Positions 5,982-12,989 of a DNA stretch of 25,054 nucleotides are shown here, in pieces. Location of the stretch: positions 1 through 25,054 of the IMG/VR virus record IMGVR_UViG_3300020203_000094, one strand, 5' to 3'. The notes under the pieces were generated by a model. That model worked only from the letters and a program-made list of their open reading frames with translations. It was not told the DNA's origin and searched no databases. The DNA is from a virus. A program made the position numbers and the translations under genes. Numbering within the stretch: position 1 is the first letter of the stretch; each line of letters begins with the position of its first letter.

Positions 5982-6797
5982 CTAGAAGTCTTTTATATCT
6001 TCTTCACTCATGTTTGAAATGACTGCTTCATTTCCTGATGCGAGCATAAACTTAGCATCGCTCTCTACAGTTGATTTAACAGTGGCTTGGTTTTCTGCAA
6101 TTAAATCAAATTCTCCTGAAGAGATAGGACGACCAATGTTGAATTGCATTTTACGGTAGGTATTTGTCCCGAAAGTTTCTTCTGTACTACTTAGAATTGT
6201 AAGCACTGTCGAAGGATTACACTTTCGCTTGTACGAAGAAAATTCATAACCTGCTGAAACTGATAGGTCTAGCTGGTGAAGCTCACCTTCATACATGACA
6301 TAGAGAACTGTTTTCTTGTCGAGTGATGATGATGGCTTTCCTTTTGCTGTGAGCTTTGGGTAAAGAGATTGCAAGTCTTTCTCTGTACCACGCTTGATAA
6401 CTTGTTTATCTAAGTAGAGCGGTAGCACCTGCTCTGCATTATCGTAAACAGGTGTTGAATAAAACTTATTAAGACCTGAATCAAACTTTGTGAGCTTGTA
6501 TCGGTGATAGACGATTATACCGTCTACTACCTCACCAGGGAGGTATGTGCGTGTCCATACTTTCTTACCCTCTTCATTTGTTTCACCCATGTCTTTCTCA
6601 GTGTAGAAAGTTCCTGCTGACTCGATTACTTTGATCTGCTTGTTCTTACCAGTGCCAGTCTCTTCTATAATATCCTTACTCAATAGACCAAACTTTGGTA
6701 AAATCATTCGTCCACTATCTTCGTTTACTGGATAGTTCCCGTTTAATATCGCTAACTGTTCTTCGCTCAATGGAGCGAGTTCTTGTGTTTTTTTCAT
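5982..6797 (-). CDS. Conserved phage protein of unknown function, possible ssDNA-binding role
   Basis: I start this at 6797 (MKKTQELAPLSEEQLAIL, 271 aa); an upstream in-frame extension to 6893 would run through a 16-bp hairpin and is unlikely to be translated. The protein is polar and beta-rich in the middle (VVDGIIVYHRYKLTKF, KTVLYVMYEGELHQLDLSV, RKMQFNIGRPISSGEFDLI) and ends in an acidic tail (SNMSEEDIKDF). An acidic C-terminus and its place between two nucleases and a helicase suggest an SSB-like or recombination-mediator role, but I recognise no family motif. It has its own promoter candidate and a long structured leader (6798-6956). Confidence 0.7.
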   Translation of the reverse strand: MKKTQELAPLSEEQLAILNGNYPVNEDSGRMILPKFGLLSKDIIEETGTGKNKQIKVIESAGTFYTEKDMGETNEEGKKVWTRTYLPGEVVDGIIVYHRYKLTKFDSGLNKFYSTPVYDNAEQVLPLYLDKQVIKRGTEKDLQSLYPKLTAKGKPSSSLDKKTVLYVMYEGELHQLDLSVSAGYEFSSYKRKCNPSTVLTILSSTEETFGTNTYRKMQFNIGRPISSGEFDLIAENQATVKSTVESDAKFMLASGNEAVISNMSEEDIKDF

Positions 6798-6850
6798 ATT
6801 TATTTTTAAAGTTACTTTTAAATGTGCTTTGAATGTTTCGACTCGAACGC

Positions 6851-6885
6851 TCAGTGTAGAATTCACGATGTGAACTCTACACTGA
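6851..6885 (-). promoter_or_regulatory. 16-bp leader hairpin
   Basis: CAGTGTAGAATTCAC (6852-6866) pairs with 6870-6884 over 15 positions, with one G-T wobble and a 3-nt loop; flanking T/A adds one pair. No U-run follows on either strand, so it is not a standard terminator. It lies about 55 nt upstream of the start at 6797, inside the leader of that gene. Confidence 0.6.
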
Positions 6886-6913
6886 AAGTTCAAATCTTCT
6901 CACGTGTAGCCCA

Positions 6914-6928
6914 GTGGGTGTTACCCAC
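6914..6928 (-). promoter_or_regulatory. Second leader hairpin
   Basis: GTGGGT (6914-6919) pairs with ACCCAC (6923-6928) around a 3-nt loop, about 30 nt downstream of the predicted transcription start for the 5982-6797 gene. Together with the larger hairpin it makes a structured leader of about 160 nt. Confidence 0.45.
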
Positions 6929-6962
6929 CAGACTATCGTTGAATATTTGCCTTTCGCTGTTT

Positions 6963-7009
6963 ATTATAGCAAGTGGGTAGGTATGTGCAAGGGTTTAGAT
7001 TGGGGATAA
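6963..7009 (-). promoter_or_regulatory. Early promoter with DnaA-box-like element
   Basis: On the minus strand TTATCCCCA (7009-7001, one change from a DnaA box) lies 10 bp before TTGCAC (-35, 6990-6985). A 16-bp spacer and a perfect TATAAT (-10, 6968-6963) follow. The -35 starts directly after the stop codon of the RecB-like gene, and the 9-mer overlaps its last codons. It would drive the 5982-6797 gene and the helicase block. Confidence 0.65.
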
Positions 7010-7621
7010 CTTTTTCATTTCTACAAATACAAGCATCTCCTTATGCGTCTTCTTTATCAACGCGCCGAATGTGGCTATGTCGAGCATATTGCGCTTGGTG
7101 GTGAACATCTTTGGCTCGCCTGTGGTGTAGGAGAAGTCACCTGACTCAAGGATAGGTATAGCCCATAGTCGGAGGCGTAGTTTCTCGGGAGGTATCTTGA
7201 AATTGATGTAGTACAGTAAGGAGTAAAAGGTGAGCTGTCCCCAGTCATCCACCTTACGCTGTGTCCATCTGTCTTTGTTGACGCTTGTCTTGAACTCATC
7301 AATCCCCGGCAAGTCACGGAAGGAGTTGTCGAGGTGTCCTGTGATTTTAATCGTGCCGAGCATACCCGCAAGTGTGTCCTCAAATATACCTGAACGGTCA
7401 TTGAGTGTCGGGAGGAATAATGGATCGGCGGGAATGCGCTCACCTACTTCAATACCTATCTTCATTAAATAATTTGGAGGTTTGCGAATACCAAGGACGT
7501 AACCGTCATACCACTCGTCTTTATCGTACTCCAGAAAAGCGTTCATGCTCGACCATGAAATAGTCGGGAATAGCAGTTGAGTGGTAAGGTCTCTTTCTTT
7601 AAATGGGTTTGTTTTTTTCAT
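6995..7621 (-). CDS. RecB/Cas4-like PD-(D/E)XK exonuclease
   Basis: The 208-aa protein shows the three expected motifs in order. ITGHLDNSF gives the metal-binding Asp98, IDEFKTS is the E-x-K motif (Glu109, Lys111), and WGQLTFYSLLYY is the Q-x-x-x-Y motif (Gln129, Tyr133) typical of RecB-family nucleases. The N-terminal WSSMNAFLEYDKDEWYDGYVLG matches the usual "S-xx-xF-xC-P-xxWkxxyv" start, but no iron-sulfur cysteines are present. A 5'-to-3' or ssDNA exonuclease role in phage recombination or replication is likely. Its start overlaps the zinc-ribbon gene by 23 nt. Confidence 0.8.
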   Translation of the reverse strand: MKKTNPFKERDLTTQLLFPTISWSSMNAFLEYDKDEWYDGYVLGIRKPPNYLMKIGIEVGERIPADPLFLPTLNDRSGIFEDTLAGMLGTIKITGHLDNSFRDLPGIDEFKTSVNKDRWTQRKVDDWGQLTFYSLLYYINFKIPPEKLRLRLWAIPILESGDFSYTTGEPKMFTTKRNMLDIATFGALIKKTHKEMLVFVEMKKLSPI

Positions 7622-7961
7622 GGCGGTTTTTAAAAGCTAAAGCTCGTGATCTACCTTTTACATTTCGACATTGAATGCAAATGAACGGGTGATGGTGGCT
7701 ACTAATGACTCGTACTTTCTCCAGTGGGCCCTTGCATGTACCGCACACAGGAGGAGGGGGCGGTATGTATGCTTCACGACATGGGTCCTCTTGGTCTACA
7801 CTATCTCTCCTATGCCAGACGATGGTGGAGCCGTCAGACAGTGTGGTGTAGGTTACATTATCAGTGAGTGTGATTATACGTTTACAGTTGATACAGGCGT
7901 GCTCCTGTATATCACTGAAGGTCTTATGTTTGTCTGTGGTGTGTGCTTTGGTGAGGGGCAT
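7599..7961 (-). CDS. Zinc-ribbon protein of unknown function
   Basis: This 120-aa protein has three CxxC knuckles: ACINCKR (about residues 23-26), VCGTCKG (about 73-76) and FICIQCRN (about 95-98). They could make one classic zinc ribbon plus an extra half site. A proline run IPPPPPVCG separates the two parts. The second and third knuckles with HHH between them look like a small DNA- or RNA-binding ribbon. It sits between the primase-helicase gene (stop 1 nt before its start) and the RecB-like nuclease (23-nt overlap), so it may be an accessory factor of the replication module. Confidence 0.7.
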   Translation of the reverse strand: MPLTKAHTTDKHKTFSDIQEHACINCKRIITLTDNVTYTTLSDGSTIVWHRRDSVDQEDPCREAYIPPPPPVCGTCKGPLEKVRVISSHHHPFICIQCRNVKGRSRALAFKNRHEKNKPI

Positions 7962-7962
7962 T

Positions 7963-10077
7963 TTAGAAATTGGTAAATGCTTCCTCGGCTTTTATATCCT
8001 CTGCCTTTTTTATCTCCTTACTCCCTTTGATGATAGCGTTACGCCAAACTCTCACTTTCTTTTTACCTGTGAAATCTGTACTCTGGCCATCGGCTATAAA
8101 GGAACAGTAGTCCTGCATACGCTTACCGAGCATCTCTTTGGTTTGCGCTGAAAGATTGTTAGCCTCGCAATATAAAATGTATTGCTGGTACATCTCTTCT
8201 TTGTCCATCTCCGCGCCATACTCTTTCTCTAAGGCGGAACCTACAAACATAGCAATTGACGAACCTGAGCGCATCATCTCCACTTTTGTCTGCTCTGCGG
8301 TATTGGTGTATGAGAATTTACTTTGCCCAAGGAGTCTCGCGAGACCTCTCATCGCTAGGTTGAATAGTCCAGAGCGCTCCTCTTCGGTCGTCAGTGTTGC
8401 GATAAAATTTGGGATAACCGTTTCAATGCGATTTTCAAAGCGGATAACCATCCAGCGATTGAAGTACGCTTCATCATTCATCTCCTGTACGTCGGGGATG
8501 CGGTTACAAGCGAAGGTGAACTTTGAGAAATTGTGAAATGAGAACTGATTGCCGAACTTATACTCACCTGTCACGGAACCACCACCTGTCGCCATCTTGA
8601 AGGCACCTGTATCTGTCACATCCCTCGCACTCAATTCATCGACAAGGTTGCCGTGCTTCTCGTATAAATGTGCGGCACTGAATTTATCGCCAGTCATTTT
8701 CTGTAATGAGATTGATGAGATGTTCGGACGGCCAAGAAGGTGAGTTACCACTTCGAGGAGTGTCGTCTTGCCGGTGTCTCCTGCTCCAACGAATATAATC
8801 GCCTTCTTAAACATATAATTTCGCCAGAAGTAAAAACCCATCCACTCTTCCACGATAAGGCGTTGCTTTGGAGTTAACACTTGATCCAAGAAGGCCTCGG
8901 TCTTCGGGCAGGTAGCCTCGGGGCTGTAGATGACAGGGAACTGATATGTGAAATGATACTCTGGAGAGTGAGGTAGTAACTCCTTTGTCTCGAAGTCGTA
9001 CACGCCATTTTTGAGAGGTATAAATCGCGCTGGAGTGTCTTGAAAGATAGAACGGGGGTGAGCAGTAGCGTCGCATATTTTATGATACGTTTCAGACTTA
9101 GCCGACTTAGTTACAGAACTGCTTAGGATTGTTTGTATCTCTGGATAGATGACGAGATTGTCGGCTCCGGGGCGATACATACCATCTTGGTAAATAAACA
9201 TTTCGCGCTCGCGCTCACCTATAGTGATGATGGTGTATTTGGTAACGATGTATTTAGCCAAGAGGAATGTCGCCTCTGTTTTATTCTTTTTAAACAGCTC
9301 AATTATTGCTTGAATACCATCGTCTTTTGATTCTGTACCCTCCGACTGGGGTATACCATTATTTTTTAAATGAGTTCTTTTAATACTCTCCCATACATTG
9401 CGGAGTTCCTCTGGTTCTAAAAGTGGTTTGTTGTAATTTTTATTCCACTCTTGAAATGTTGGGTAGCCAAGAGGTTCCCACAGTGCATAAGACATCTCAT
9501 ACATAATCTTGCCAGCCAACTGTGTGGCCGACATGTTACGAATACCTTGATCGTTTTTGTCAGTGAAGAATTTATTCCAATCGGTTGGACTGTCCTCTGT
9601 AACCTCAAGCCATGAGGGGGCATCTTCTATCTCCATGTCTTCATCTACCCACTCATAAGCCTTACCGTTCGGGTGAATGGATGGGGGTATCACCGCGTAG
9701 CTATTGTCCGAGCGTATATCAACGCCTTTACGAATACCCGCTTGCATATGGGCAAGCCCCTTACGCCATTTGTATACAAGATGTGAACCTCCTGAGCCTG
9801 TTGTCTGTGCTAGCGTCGGTGGTAGCTGTAATCCTTTTGTATCTACCTCCCCATGTCCTGAGTCTATGTCCACAATAATAATACCCGATACTTGTCCGCA
9901 CACAACAGCGATGTTCGCATCTTTCCACATACCCCACCACGCTCTAACCTCATCCTCGGAAGGTAATTGCGTCTGGTACTTTGTCCACGATTGTATTGCA
10001 GGTTTTTTAGAACCTTTTTGAATAGGGATGATTGACCATTTGTATGTTTTTAAATAATGTAAAGCTTGTTCTAACAT
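7963..10077 (-). CDS. Bifunctional primase-polymerase/SF3 helicase
   Basis: This 704-aa protein has the AEP Prim-Pol domain first: WSIIPIQKGSKKPAIQSW, the metal-binding VDID (Asp70, Asp72), SGGSHLVY (His99) and GVDIRSDNSYAVIPPS. The C-terminal half is a D5/P4-like SF3 helicase: FVGAGDTGKTTLL (Walker A, Lys437), GNLVDELS (Walker B, Asp480-Glu481), TFACNRIP (motif C, Asn525) and FNRWMVIRF (arginine finger about 541). It would prime and unwind DNA at the phage origin and is the core replication protein here. The length fits the family and no motif is missing. It is preceded by a structured leader with an attenuator-like hairpin. Confidence 0.96.
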   Translation of the reverse strand: MLEQALHYLKTYKWSIIPIQKGSKKPAIQSWTKYQTQLPSEDEVRAWWGMWKDANIAVVCGQVSGIIIVDIDSGHGEVDTKGLQLPPTLAQTTGSGGSHLVYKWRKGLAHMQAGIRKGVDIRSDNSYAVIPPSIHPNGKAYEWVDEDMEIEDAPSWLEVTEDSPTDWNKFFTDKNDQGIRNMSATQLAGKIMYEMSYALWEPLGYPTFQEWNKNYNKPLLEPEELRNVWESIKRTHLKNNGIPQSEGTESKDDGIQAIIELFKKNKTEATFLLAKYIVTKYTIITIGEREREMFIYQDGMYRPGADNLVIYPEIQTILSSSVTKSAKSETYHKICDATAHPRSIFQDTPARFIPLKNGVYDFETKELLPHSPEYHFTYQFPVIYSPEATCPKTEAFLDQVLTPKQRLIVEEWMGFYFWRNYMFKKAIIFVGAGDTGKTTLLEVVTHLLGRPNISSISLQKMTGDKFSAAHLYEKHGNLVDELSARDVTDTGAFKMATGGGSVTGEYKFGNQFSFHNFSKFTFACNRIPDVQEMNDEAYFNRWMVIRFENRIETVIPNFIATLTTEEERSGLFNLAMRGLARLLGQSKFSYTNTAEQTKVEMMRSGSSIAMFVGSALEKEYGAEMDKEEMYQQYILYCEANNLSAQTKEMLGKRMQDYCSFIADGQSTDFTGKKKVRVWRNAIIKGSKEIKKAEDIKAEEAFTNF

Positions 10078-10095
10078 GTTGTTTTTTTACACACA

Positions 10096-10146
10096 AAAAG
10101 CCGAACAGATGATGGATGCATTGTTTAAAATGCCATCTGTTCGGTT
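10096..10146 (-). terminator. Attenuator-like hairpin in the primase leader
   Basis: CCGAACAGATG (10101-10111) pairs perfectly with 10134-10144, and the loop holds a smaller GCATT/AATGC hairpin. On the minus strand the stem is followed by CTTTTTG, the form of an intrinsic terminator, only about 25 nt before the primase ATG. As it lies downstream of the promoter at 10180-10208, it could attenuate primase expression or end upstream read-through. A competing helix is possible between ATGGATGCA (10112-10120) and TGCATCCAT (10165-10173). Confidence 0.6.
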
Positions 10147-10179
10147 CTTTGAGAATATAAAATTTGCATCCATTCGCAT

Positions 10180-10226
10180 ATAATACGCTTCGCTCAATAC
10201 TCATGCAAACTTTATGCTGTGGATAA
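10180..10226 (-). promoter_or_regulatory. Primase promoter with DnaA-box-like element
   Basis: On the minus strand a perfect TTATCCACA (10226-10218) is followed after 9 bp by TTGCAT (-35, 10208-10203), then a 17-bp spacer and TATTAT (-10, 10185-10180). The predicted start, near 10173, gives a leader of about 95 nt. The layout matches the modules at 6963-7009 and 12990-13044. Confidence 0.65.
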
Positions 10227-10388
10227 CTTTTTCTTTGCTGTGAGCATGAGAAGTGCTCGGTCTTTTTTCTGCTGTGTGGTCTTTTTCTTCCACATTTTCT
10301 TTACACGAATAGATATTAAGAGTGAGCGTTGTTCGGGGGTGTATTGTGCCCAGAAGGCTTTTTTTGCGAGGTTGTGTTTGATACCCAT
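10212..10388 (-). CDS. Small basic protein, possibly nucleic-acid binding
   Basis: I use the ATG at 10388 (MGIKHNLAKKAFWAQYTPEQRSLL, 58 aa); a GTG six codons upstream would start right after the previous stop. The sequence is rich in Lys and ends RALLMLTAKKKLSTA. The WAQYTPEQRSxxxxxRxKKMW part resembles short helical repeats in phage DNA-binding proteins and homing-endonuclease tails, but no catalytic motif is present. The last codons carry the DnaA-box-like 9-mer of the primase promoter, so its 3' end doubles as regulatory DNA. Confidence 0.6.
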   Translation of the reverse strand: MGIKHNLAKKAFWAQYTPEQRSLLISIRVKKMWKKKTTQQKKDRALLMLTAKKKLSTA

Positions 10389-10406
10389 ATAGTTATATAT
10401 TAGCAC

Positions 10407-10529
10407 TTACTTGTAATTTTGCAACCGCTTTCCCCATCCTTCTAATATTTCTCCAGCTAGATGTGGACTCAACCTCATAAGTGCCCAAATAGCTAAGATG
10501 TACCATAAATCTTTTATTGCTCTTTTCAT
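10407..10529 (-). CDS. 40-aa amphipathic small protein
   Basis: The peptide MKRAIKDLWYILAIWALMRLSPHLAGEILEGWGKRLQNYK has a hydrophobic N-terminal half that may lie in or on the membrane. Its ATG overlaps the TGA of the HTH gene (ATGA at 10526-10529), pointing to coupled translation. Function is unknown. Confidence 0.6.
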   Translation of the reverse strand: MKRAIKDLWYILAIWALMRLSPHLAGEILEGWGKRLQNYK

Positions 10530-10846
10530 ATTTTATTTTCTAAATGTAATTTGTGTTTATAAGCTCTGTGTTCGCGCATTATTGCATTCCATTTTTCTTT
10601 TGAGGGTCTGTACCTTCCATCTTTACTCCTCTCAATAAAATCCTTGCGAGCTTGTGCCAGTCTTTCAGGAAATATAACAAGCTGTATCGTTCTCCTACTG
10701 CATACACCTTCAAACTGCCTAGCAATTTCACGAATAGGTATATTACTTTTATGTAAATAACGCATCCGTTCTTTGTCTTCGTCGGTTATTTTTACCCTAC
10801 GGTCAAGATTGCGAGGTAGTGGTATTGTATTTGATACGTAAGGCAT
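10526..10846 (-). CDS. Helix-turn-helix phage protein
   Basis: The 106-aa protein is basic, with KITDEDKERMRYLHKSNIPIREIARQFEGVCSRRTIQLVIFPER at about residues 19-62. This is a homeodomain-like HTH as in invertase/transposase DNA-binding domains, with IREIARQF as helix 2 and SRRTIQLVI as recognition helix. The C-terminal RRYRPSKEKWNAIMREHRxYKHKL-like tail is strongly basic. A regulatory or replication-associated DNA-binding role is likely. It shares one base with the stop of the upstream gene (TAATG at 10846) and overlaps the next ATG by four bases. Confidence 0.7.
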   Translation of the reverse strand: MPYVSNTIPLPRNLDRRVKITDEDKERMRYLHKSNIPIREIARQFEGVCSRRTIQLVIFPERLAQARKDFIERSKDGRYRPSKEKWNAIMREHRAYKHKLHLENKI

Positions 10847-11424
10847 TATCGTAGGTTATAGGGTATAAGGACAATCTCAATTTCAGCACCGGGTGTGGGT
10901 GTGCCTGCTTTGAGGGCTTCGAGGAGTCTTTGTTCGTTGAGGTCAAAGTATTCGTGAGGGATTTTAGTGATGTCTGTAATTTTGAGTGCTTTCTTTTCTC
11001 GAAATTGCACTGACCCGTCGTCTGTTGATGTTGTTTTCTCGACTACTTCGAGGGATTCTATCTTCTCTACGGCTTTATTAAGGGAGAGATTGCCTCTGCC
11101 TGGGGCTATACGAGCTGTGATAGCGAGTTCTTCGGCTTTGCGTGTGTTGACGAGGGCAGTCTTGTATATGGTCATCTGGGAGCGGATATGGGCGATTGCT
11201 TGCTCGTTTTGAAGCTCAGAAGGCTTCCATCTGGCACGTTCCGCCTTTGTGGCTTCGAGAAGTGGCTTGAGCACTTCGTCTTTAAGCTCAGTGATACGAT
11301 CATTGAACTTATTCAACTGGGAGAGCAGTGATGTGGCCTGTGTCATATCCTCTTGGTTGTTAATGGTGAGGGTGAGCGCTTGGCTTGCTACAGGGCTAAG
11401 CTGTTTGATGAGTTGTGTGGTCAT
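10846..11424 (-). CDS. Coiled-coil phage protein, Gp157/DUF1351-like
   Basis: This 192-aa protein has a long helical region (residues about 25-110, QEDMTQATSLLSQLNKFNDRITELKDEVLKPLLEATKAER and onward) and a compact C-terminus with ITKIPHEYFDLNEQRLLEALKAGTPTPGAEIEI. The IPxEYxxxxxxxLxxALKAGxxxPGAEI signature is typical of phage coiled-coil proteins of the Gp157/DUF1351/Gam-like sort, found near recombination genes and thought to aid replication or protect DNA ends. Family name is by pattern only. It heads a coupled block with the HTH and the 40-aa genes. Confidence 0.6.
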   Translation of the reverse strand: MTTQLIKQLSPVASQALTLTINNQEDMTQATSLLSQLNKFNDRITELKDEVLKPLLEATKAERARWKPSELQNEQAIAHIRSQMTIYKTALVNTRKAEELAITARIAPGRGNLSLNKAVEKIESLEVVEKTTSTDDGSVQFREKKALKITDITKIPHEYFDLNEQRLLEALKAGTPTPGAEIEIVLIPYNLR

Positions 11425-11431
11425 GTGGCAT

Positions 11432-11989
11432 TTAGTTGGTTAACCAAACATTATTTGCTTCTGTTAAAGATTCTGAAACCCTGATTAGTTTATTCGATTC
11501 AATAGATAATATATTTTCTTTTTCTAAATACAGCACGCGTATATTCATATTAAATGATTTATTAATAAGAAAAATAAGACCATGGACTGTTTCGGAAAGT
11601 GTTTTTTTTATTGGAAAGCTATTAAATGCGCCAGCTTTCTCTTTTGCTGTAAAAACAACATCATTGATGGTTATATTATCCATATCTTTAGGAATTTTTG
11701 ACAAATACAGTGACTCTTTAAAAAGCAAATCACCTGCCCCGTCCAGTGTTGGCATTGTGTTAAAAAGCAAATCGCCTGCCCCGTGACTTGTTGTTTCGTT
11801 TGGGTTCGGGCGGTCCAGTGCTTGCTTTTGGAATAGCTCGATGATTGCATCCTCATCCGCTTTTGTGAGTGTGTAGATTATTCTGTCTCGTGACTTGTTG
11901 AAAAAGATAATCGCTATCGGCTCGCCCTTTGCGTCCATGAGGACGGGCAAGGCTTGCCGTTCTATTGTTGATGTCGTTGATGTTTGCAT
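11432..11989 (-). CDS. Hypothetical protein with internal GAGDLLF repeat
   Basis: I start at 11989 (MQTSTTSTIERQALPVLMDAKGEPIAII, 185 aa) because the upstream in-frame Met (12058) lies inside the terminator hairpin. Residues about 15-52 look like a small beta-alpha domain. Then GAGDLLFNTMPTLD is followed directly by GAGDLLFKESLY, a 14-residue tandem duplication also visible in the DNA (24 nt nearly identical at 11718-11741 and 11759-11782). The C-terminal half (DNITINDVVFTAKEKAGAFNS onward) may be a separate domain. Unknown function. Confidence 0.65.
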   Translation of the reverse strand: MQTSTTSTIERQALPVLMDAKGEPIAIIFFNKSRDRIIYTLTKADEDAIIELFQKQALDRPNPNETTSHGAGDLLFNTMPTLDGAGDLLFKESLYLSKIPKDMDNITINDVVFTAKEKAGAFNSFPIKKTLSETVHGLIFLINKSFNMNIRVLYLEKENILSIESNKLIRVSESLTEANNVWLTN

Positions 11990-12045
11990 GGTGTTTTGTA
12001 CTGGTAAAAGTCTACAAACTAAGCGTTGCGGACTTTTTAGGATAC

Positions 12046-12076
12046 AAAAAAACATCACGGCTAGTCGTGATGTTTT
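12046..12076 (-). terminator. Intrinsic terminator
   Basis: AAAACATCACG (12049-12059) and CGTGATGTTTT (12066-12076) form a perfect 11-bp stem with a 6-nt loop. On the minus strand it is followed by seven T. It lies just after the stop at 12087 and should end the transcript of the 12087-12630 genes. The opposite strand has a T4 run and may also terminate. Confidence 0.8.
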
Positions 12077-12086
12077 CGTTTTCCGC

Positions 12087-12329
12087 TTATTGTAGGCGGT
12101 GTACGTTTACATTTATATCTGATTGCTCATGCAATAGCGTTCTACCTCCCTTAACGTCAGATACCGGGTAATAGTAAACGGTATACTTTCTATTGTTTAC
12201 CTCCTCATATCTTAAGGCAAGGCGTCCAATGGTGATGCGGTTTATGTTTACGTCTATTATTATTTGACTGTTACCCGTCTTTATTTGTGCTTTACCACGT
12301 TCTGATGTGGTTGTTGTGGAGAGTTTCAT
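12087..12329 (-). CDS. Hypothetical 80-aa protein
   Basis: The sequence is beta-rich and polar: MKLSTTTTSERGKAQIKTGNSQIIIDVNINRITIGRLALRYEEVNNRKYTVYYYPVSD, then a short C-terminal part. No family recognised. It is separated by only one base from the upstream gene's stop and is followed by an intrinsic terminator, so it closes a two-gene unit. Confidence 0.65.
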   Translation of the reverse strand: MKLSTTTTSERGKAQIKTGNSQIIIDVNINRITIGRLALRYEEVNNRKYTVYYYPVSDVKGGRTLLHEQSDINVNVHRLQ

Positions 12330-12330
12330 G

Positions 12331-12630
12331 TTAGTAGTTTTGGATTATAAAGGCTTCTGAGTCTTCAATGCCGATCACTTGAGTATGATTTTCTAAGTCT
12401 TCGATGGTCTCTATATCGCTATAATTGCCCTGTAGCTCTTTAAAGTTCTTATACTCTGTATAATCACAACACAATCCCACTGTGTCCAGGTCTATGTCTT
12501 CACCCATATCTTCGCTTAACAGCTCTAGGTAATCGAATAAAGCACGCTTGCCTTTATAGGTGAAGTTGTTTTTATAGGTATCAGAAAAAGAATCCAAGAA
12601 CATACTAAAATTTACATTTTGTTTTATCAT
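12331..12630 (-). CDS. Conserved phage protein of unknown function (LCCDYTEY type)
   Basis: This acidic 99-aa protein has the order FTYKGKRALFDYLELLSEDMGEDIDLD, then VGLCCDYTEYKNFKELQGNYSD, IETIEDLENHTQVIGI and EAFIIQNY. This LDxVgLCCxYTEYxxxxExxxxY...DLExxTxVI...xFIIQ pattern is a widespread small protein of phages and mobile elements with no agreed function. A TTGACA occurs upstream, but its spacing from an AT-rich -10 is poor, so the promoter is unclear. Confidence 0.8.
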   Translation of the reverse strand: MIKQNVNFSMFLDSFSDTYKNNFTYKGKRALFDYLELLSEDMGEDIDLDTVGLCCDYTEYKNFKELQGNYSDIETIEDLENHTQVIGIEDSEAFIIQNY

Positions 12631-12706
12631 GTTTTTATATATTACTTATTAAGTTGTCAAAGTACTGTGTCCATTGCCCTAGCGTTGCAATGTAAACAGT
12701 ATGGAA

Positions 12707-12729
12707 AGCACTATAAGGGGTATAGTGCT
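12707..12729 (-). terminator. Weak terminator-like hairpin
   Basis: AGCACTATA (12707-12715) pairs with 12721-12729 around a 5-nt loop. On the minus strand it is followed by TTTCC only. It lies 10 nt after the stop at 12740, so it may be a partial terminator or RNA-stability element. Confidence 0.45.
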
Positions 12730-12739
12730 CTCTAACTGG

Positions 12740-12859
12740 TTACTTGATGTTAAGGGCCATTAGTAAATTATGCAGGGCTTCGAGGCGTGTGGGGCCGAGA
12801 AGGTACTGACCTTTGTAAATTGCTACGTATTGAGCTTCGTTATATTTGTATAGTTTCAT
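12740..12859 (-). CDS. 39-aa micro-protein
   Basis: The peptide is MKLYKYNEAQYVAIYKGQYLLGPTRLEALHNLLMALNIK. It looks like a small folded unit: a strand pair (YVAIYKGQYLLG) and a helix (TRLEALHNLLMAL), as in short phage 'sulfur-carrier-like' or ArsR-tail peptides, but I recognise no family. Its start lies 2 nt after the stop of the preceding membrane peptide gene, under the promoter at 12990-13018. Confidence 0.6.
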   Translation of the reverse strand: MKLYKYNEAQYVAIYKGQYLLGPTRLEALHNLLMALNIK

Positions 12860-12861
12860 AT

Positions 12862-12960
12862 TTATATAGGGATATTGTAACCGTTGATAAAATTGTGGAA
12901 GGCGCCTACGAACAGGCCAAGGATGATGAGGGCAAGCAATGTTTTTGTGAATGAATCCAT
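12862..12960 (-). CDS. 32-aa membrane peptide
   Basis: MDSFTKTLLALIILGLFVGAFHNFINGYNIPI is mostly a single hydrophobic helix of about 16-18 residues. It is the first gene downstream of a near-consensus promoter, about 25 nt from the predicted transcription start, and is followed 2 nt later by the 39-aa gene. Position and make-up support a real, highly expressed early membrane peptide, function unknown. Confidence 0.6.
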   Translation of the reverse strand: MDSFTKTLLALIILGLFVGAFHNFINGYNIPI

Positions 12961-12989
12961 AAAAAATTATTGATTAACTAATATATGTA

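Noticed and set aside
6798-6893. Upstream extension of the 5982-6797 gene
   Set aside because: It would translate through a 16-bp hairpin and part of the leader; the Met at 6797 opens a normal phage-type N-terminus.
7075-7443. Alternative-frame 122-codon open frame within the RecB-like gene
   Set aside because: Ser/Thr-rich shadow of a gene with clear nuclease motifs; no independent signal.
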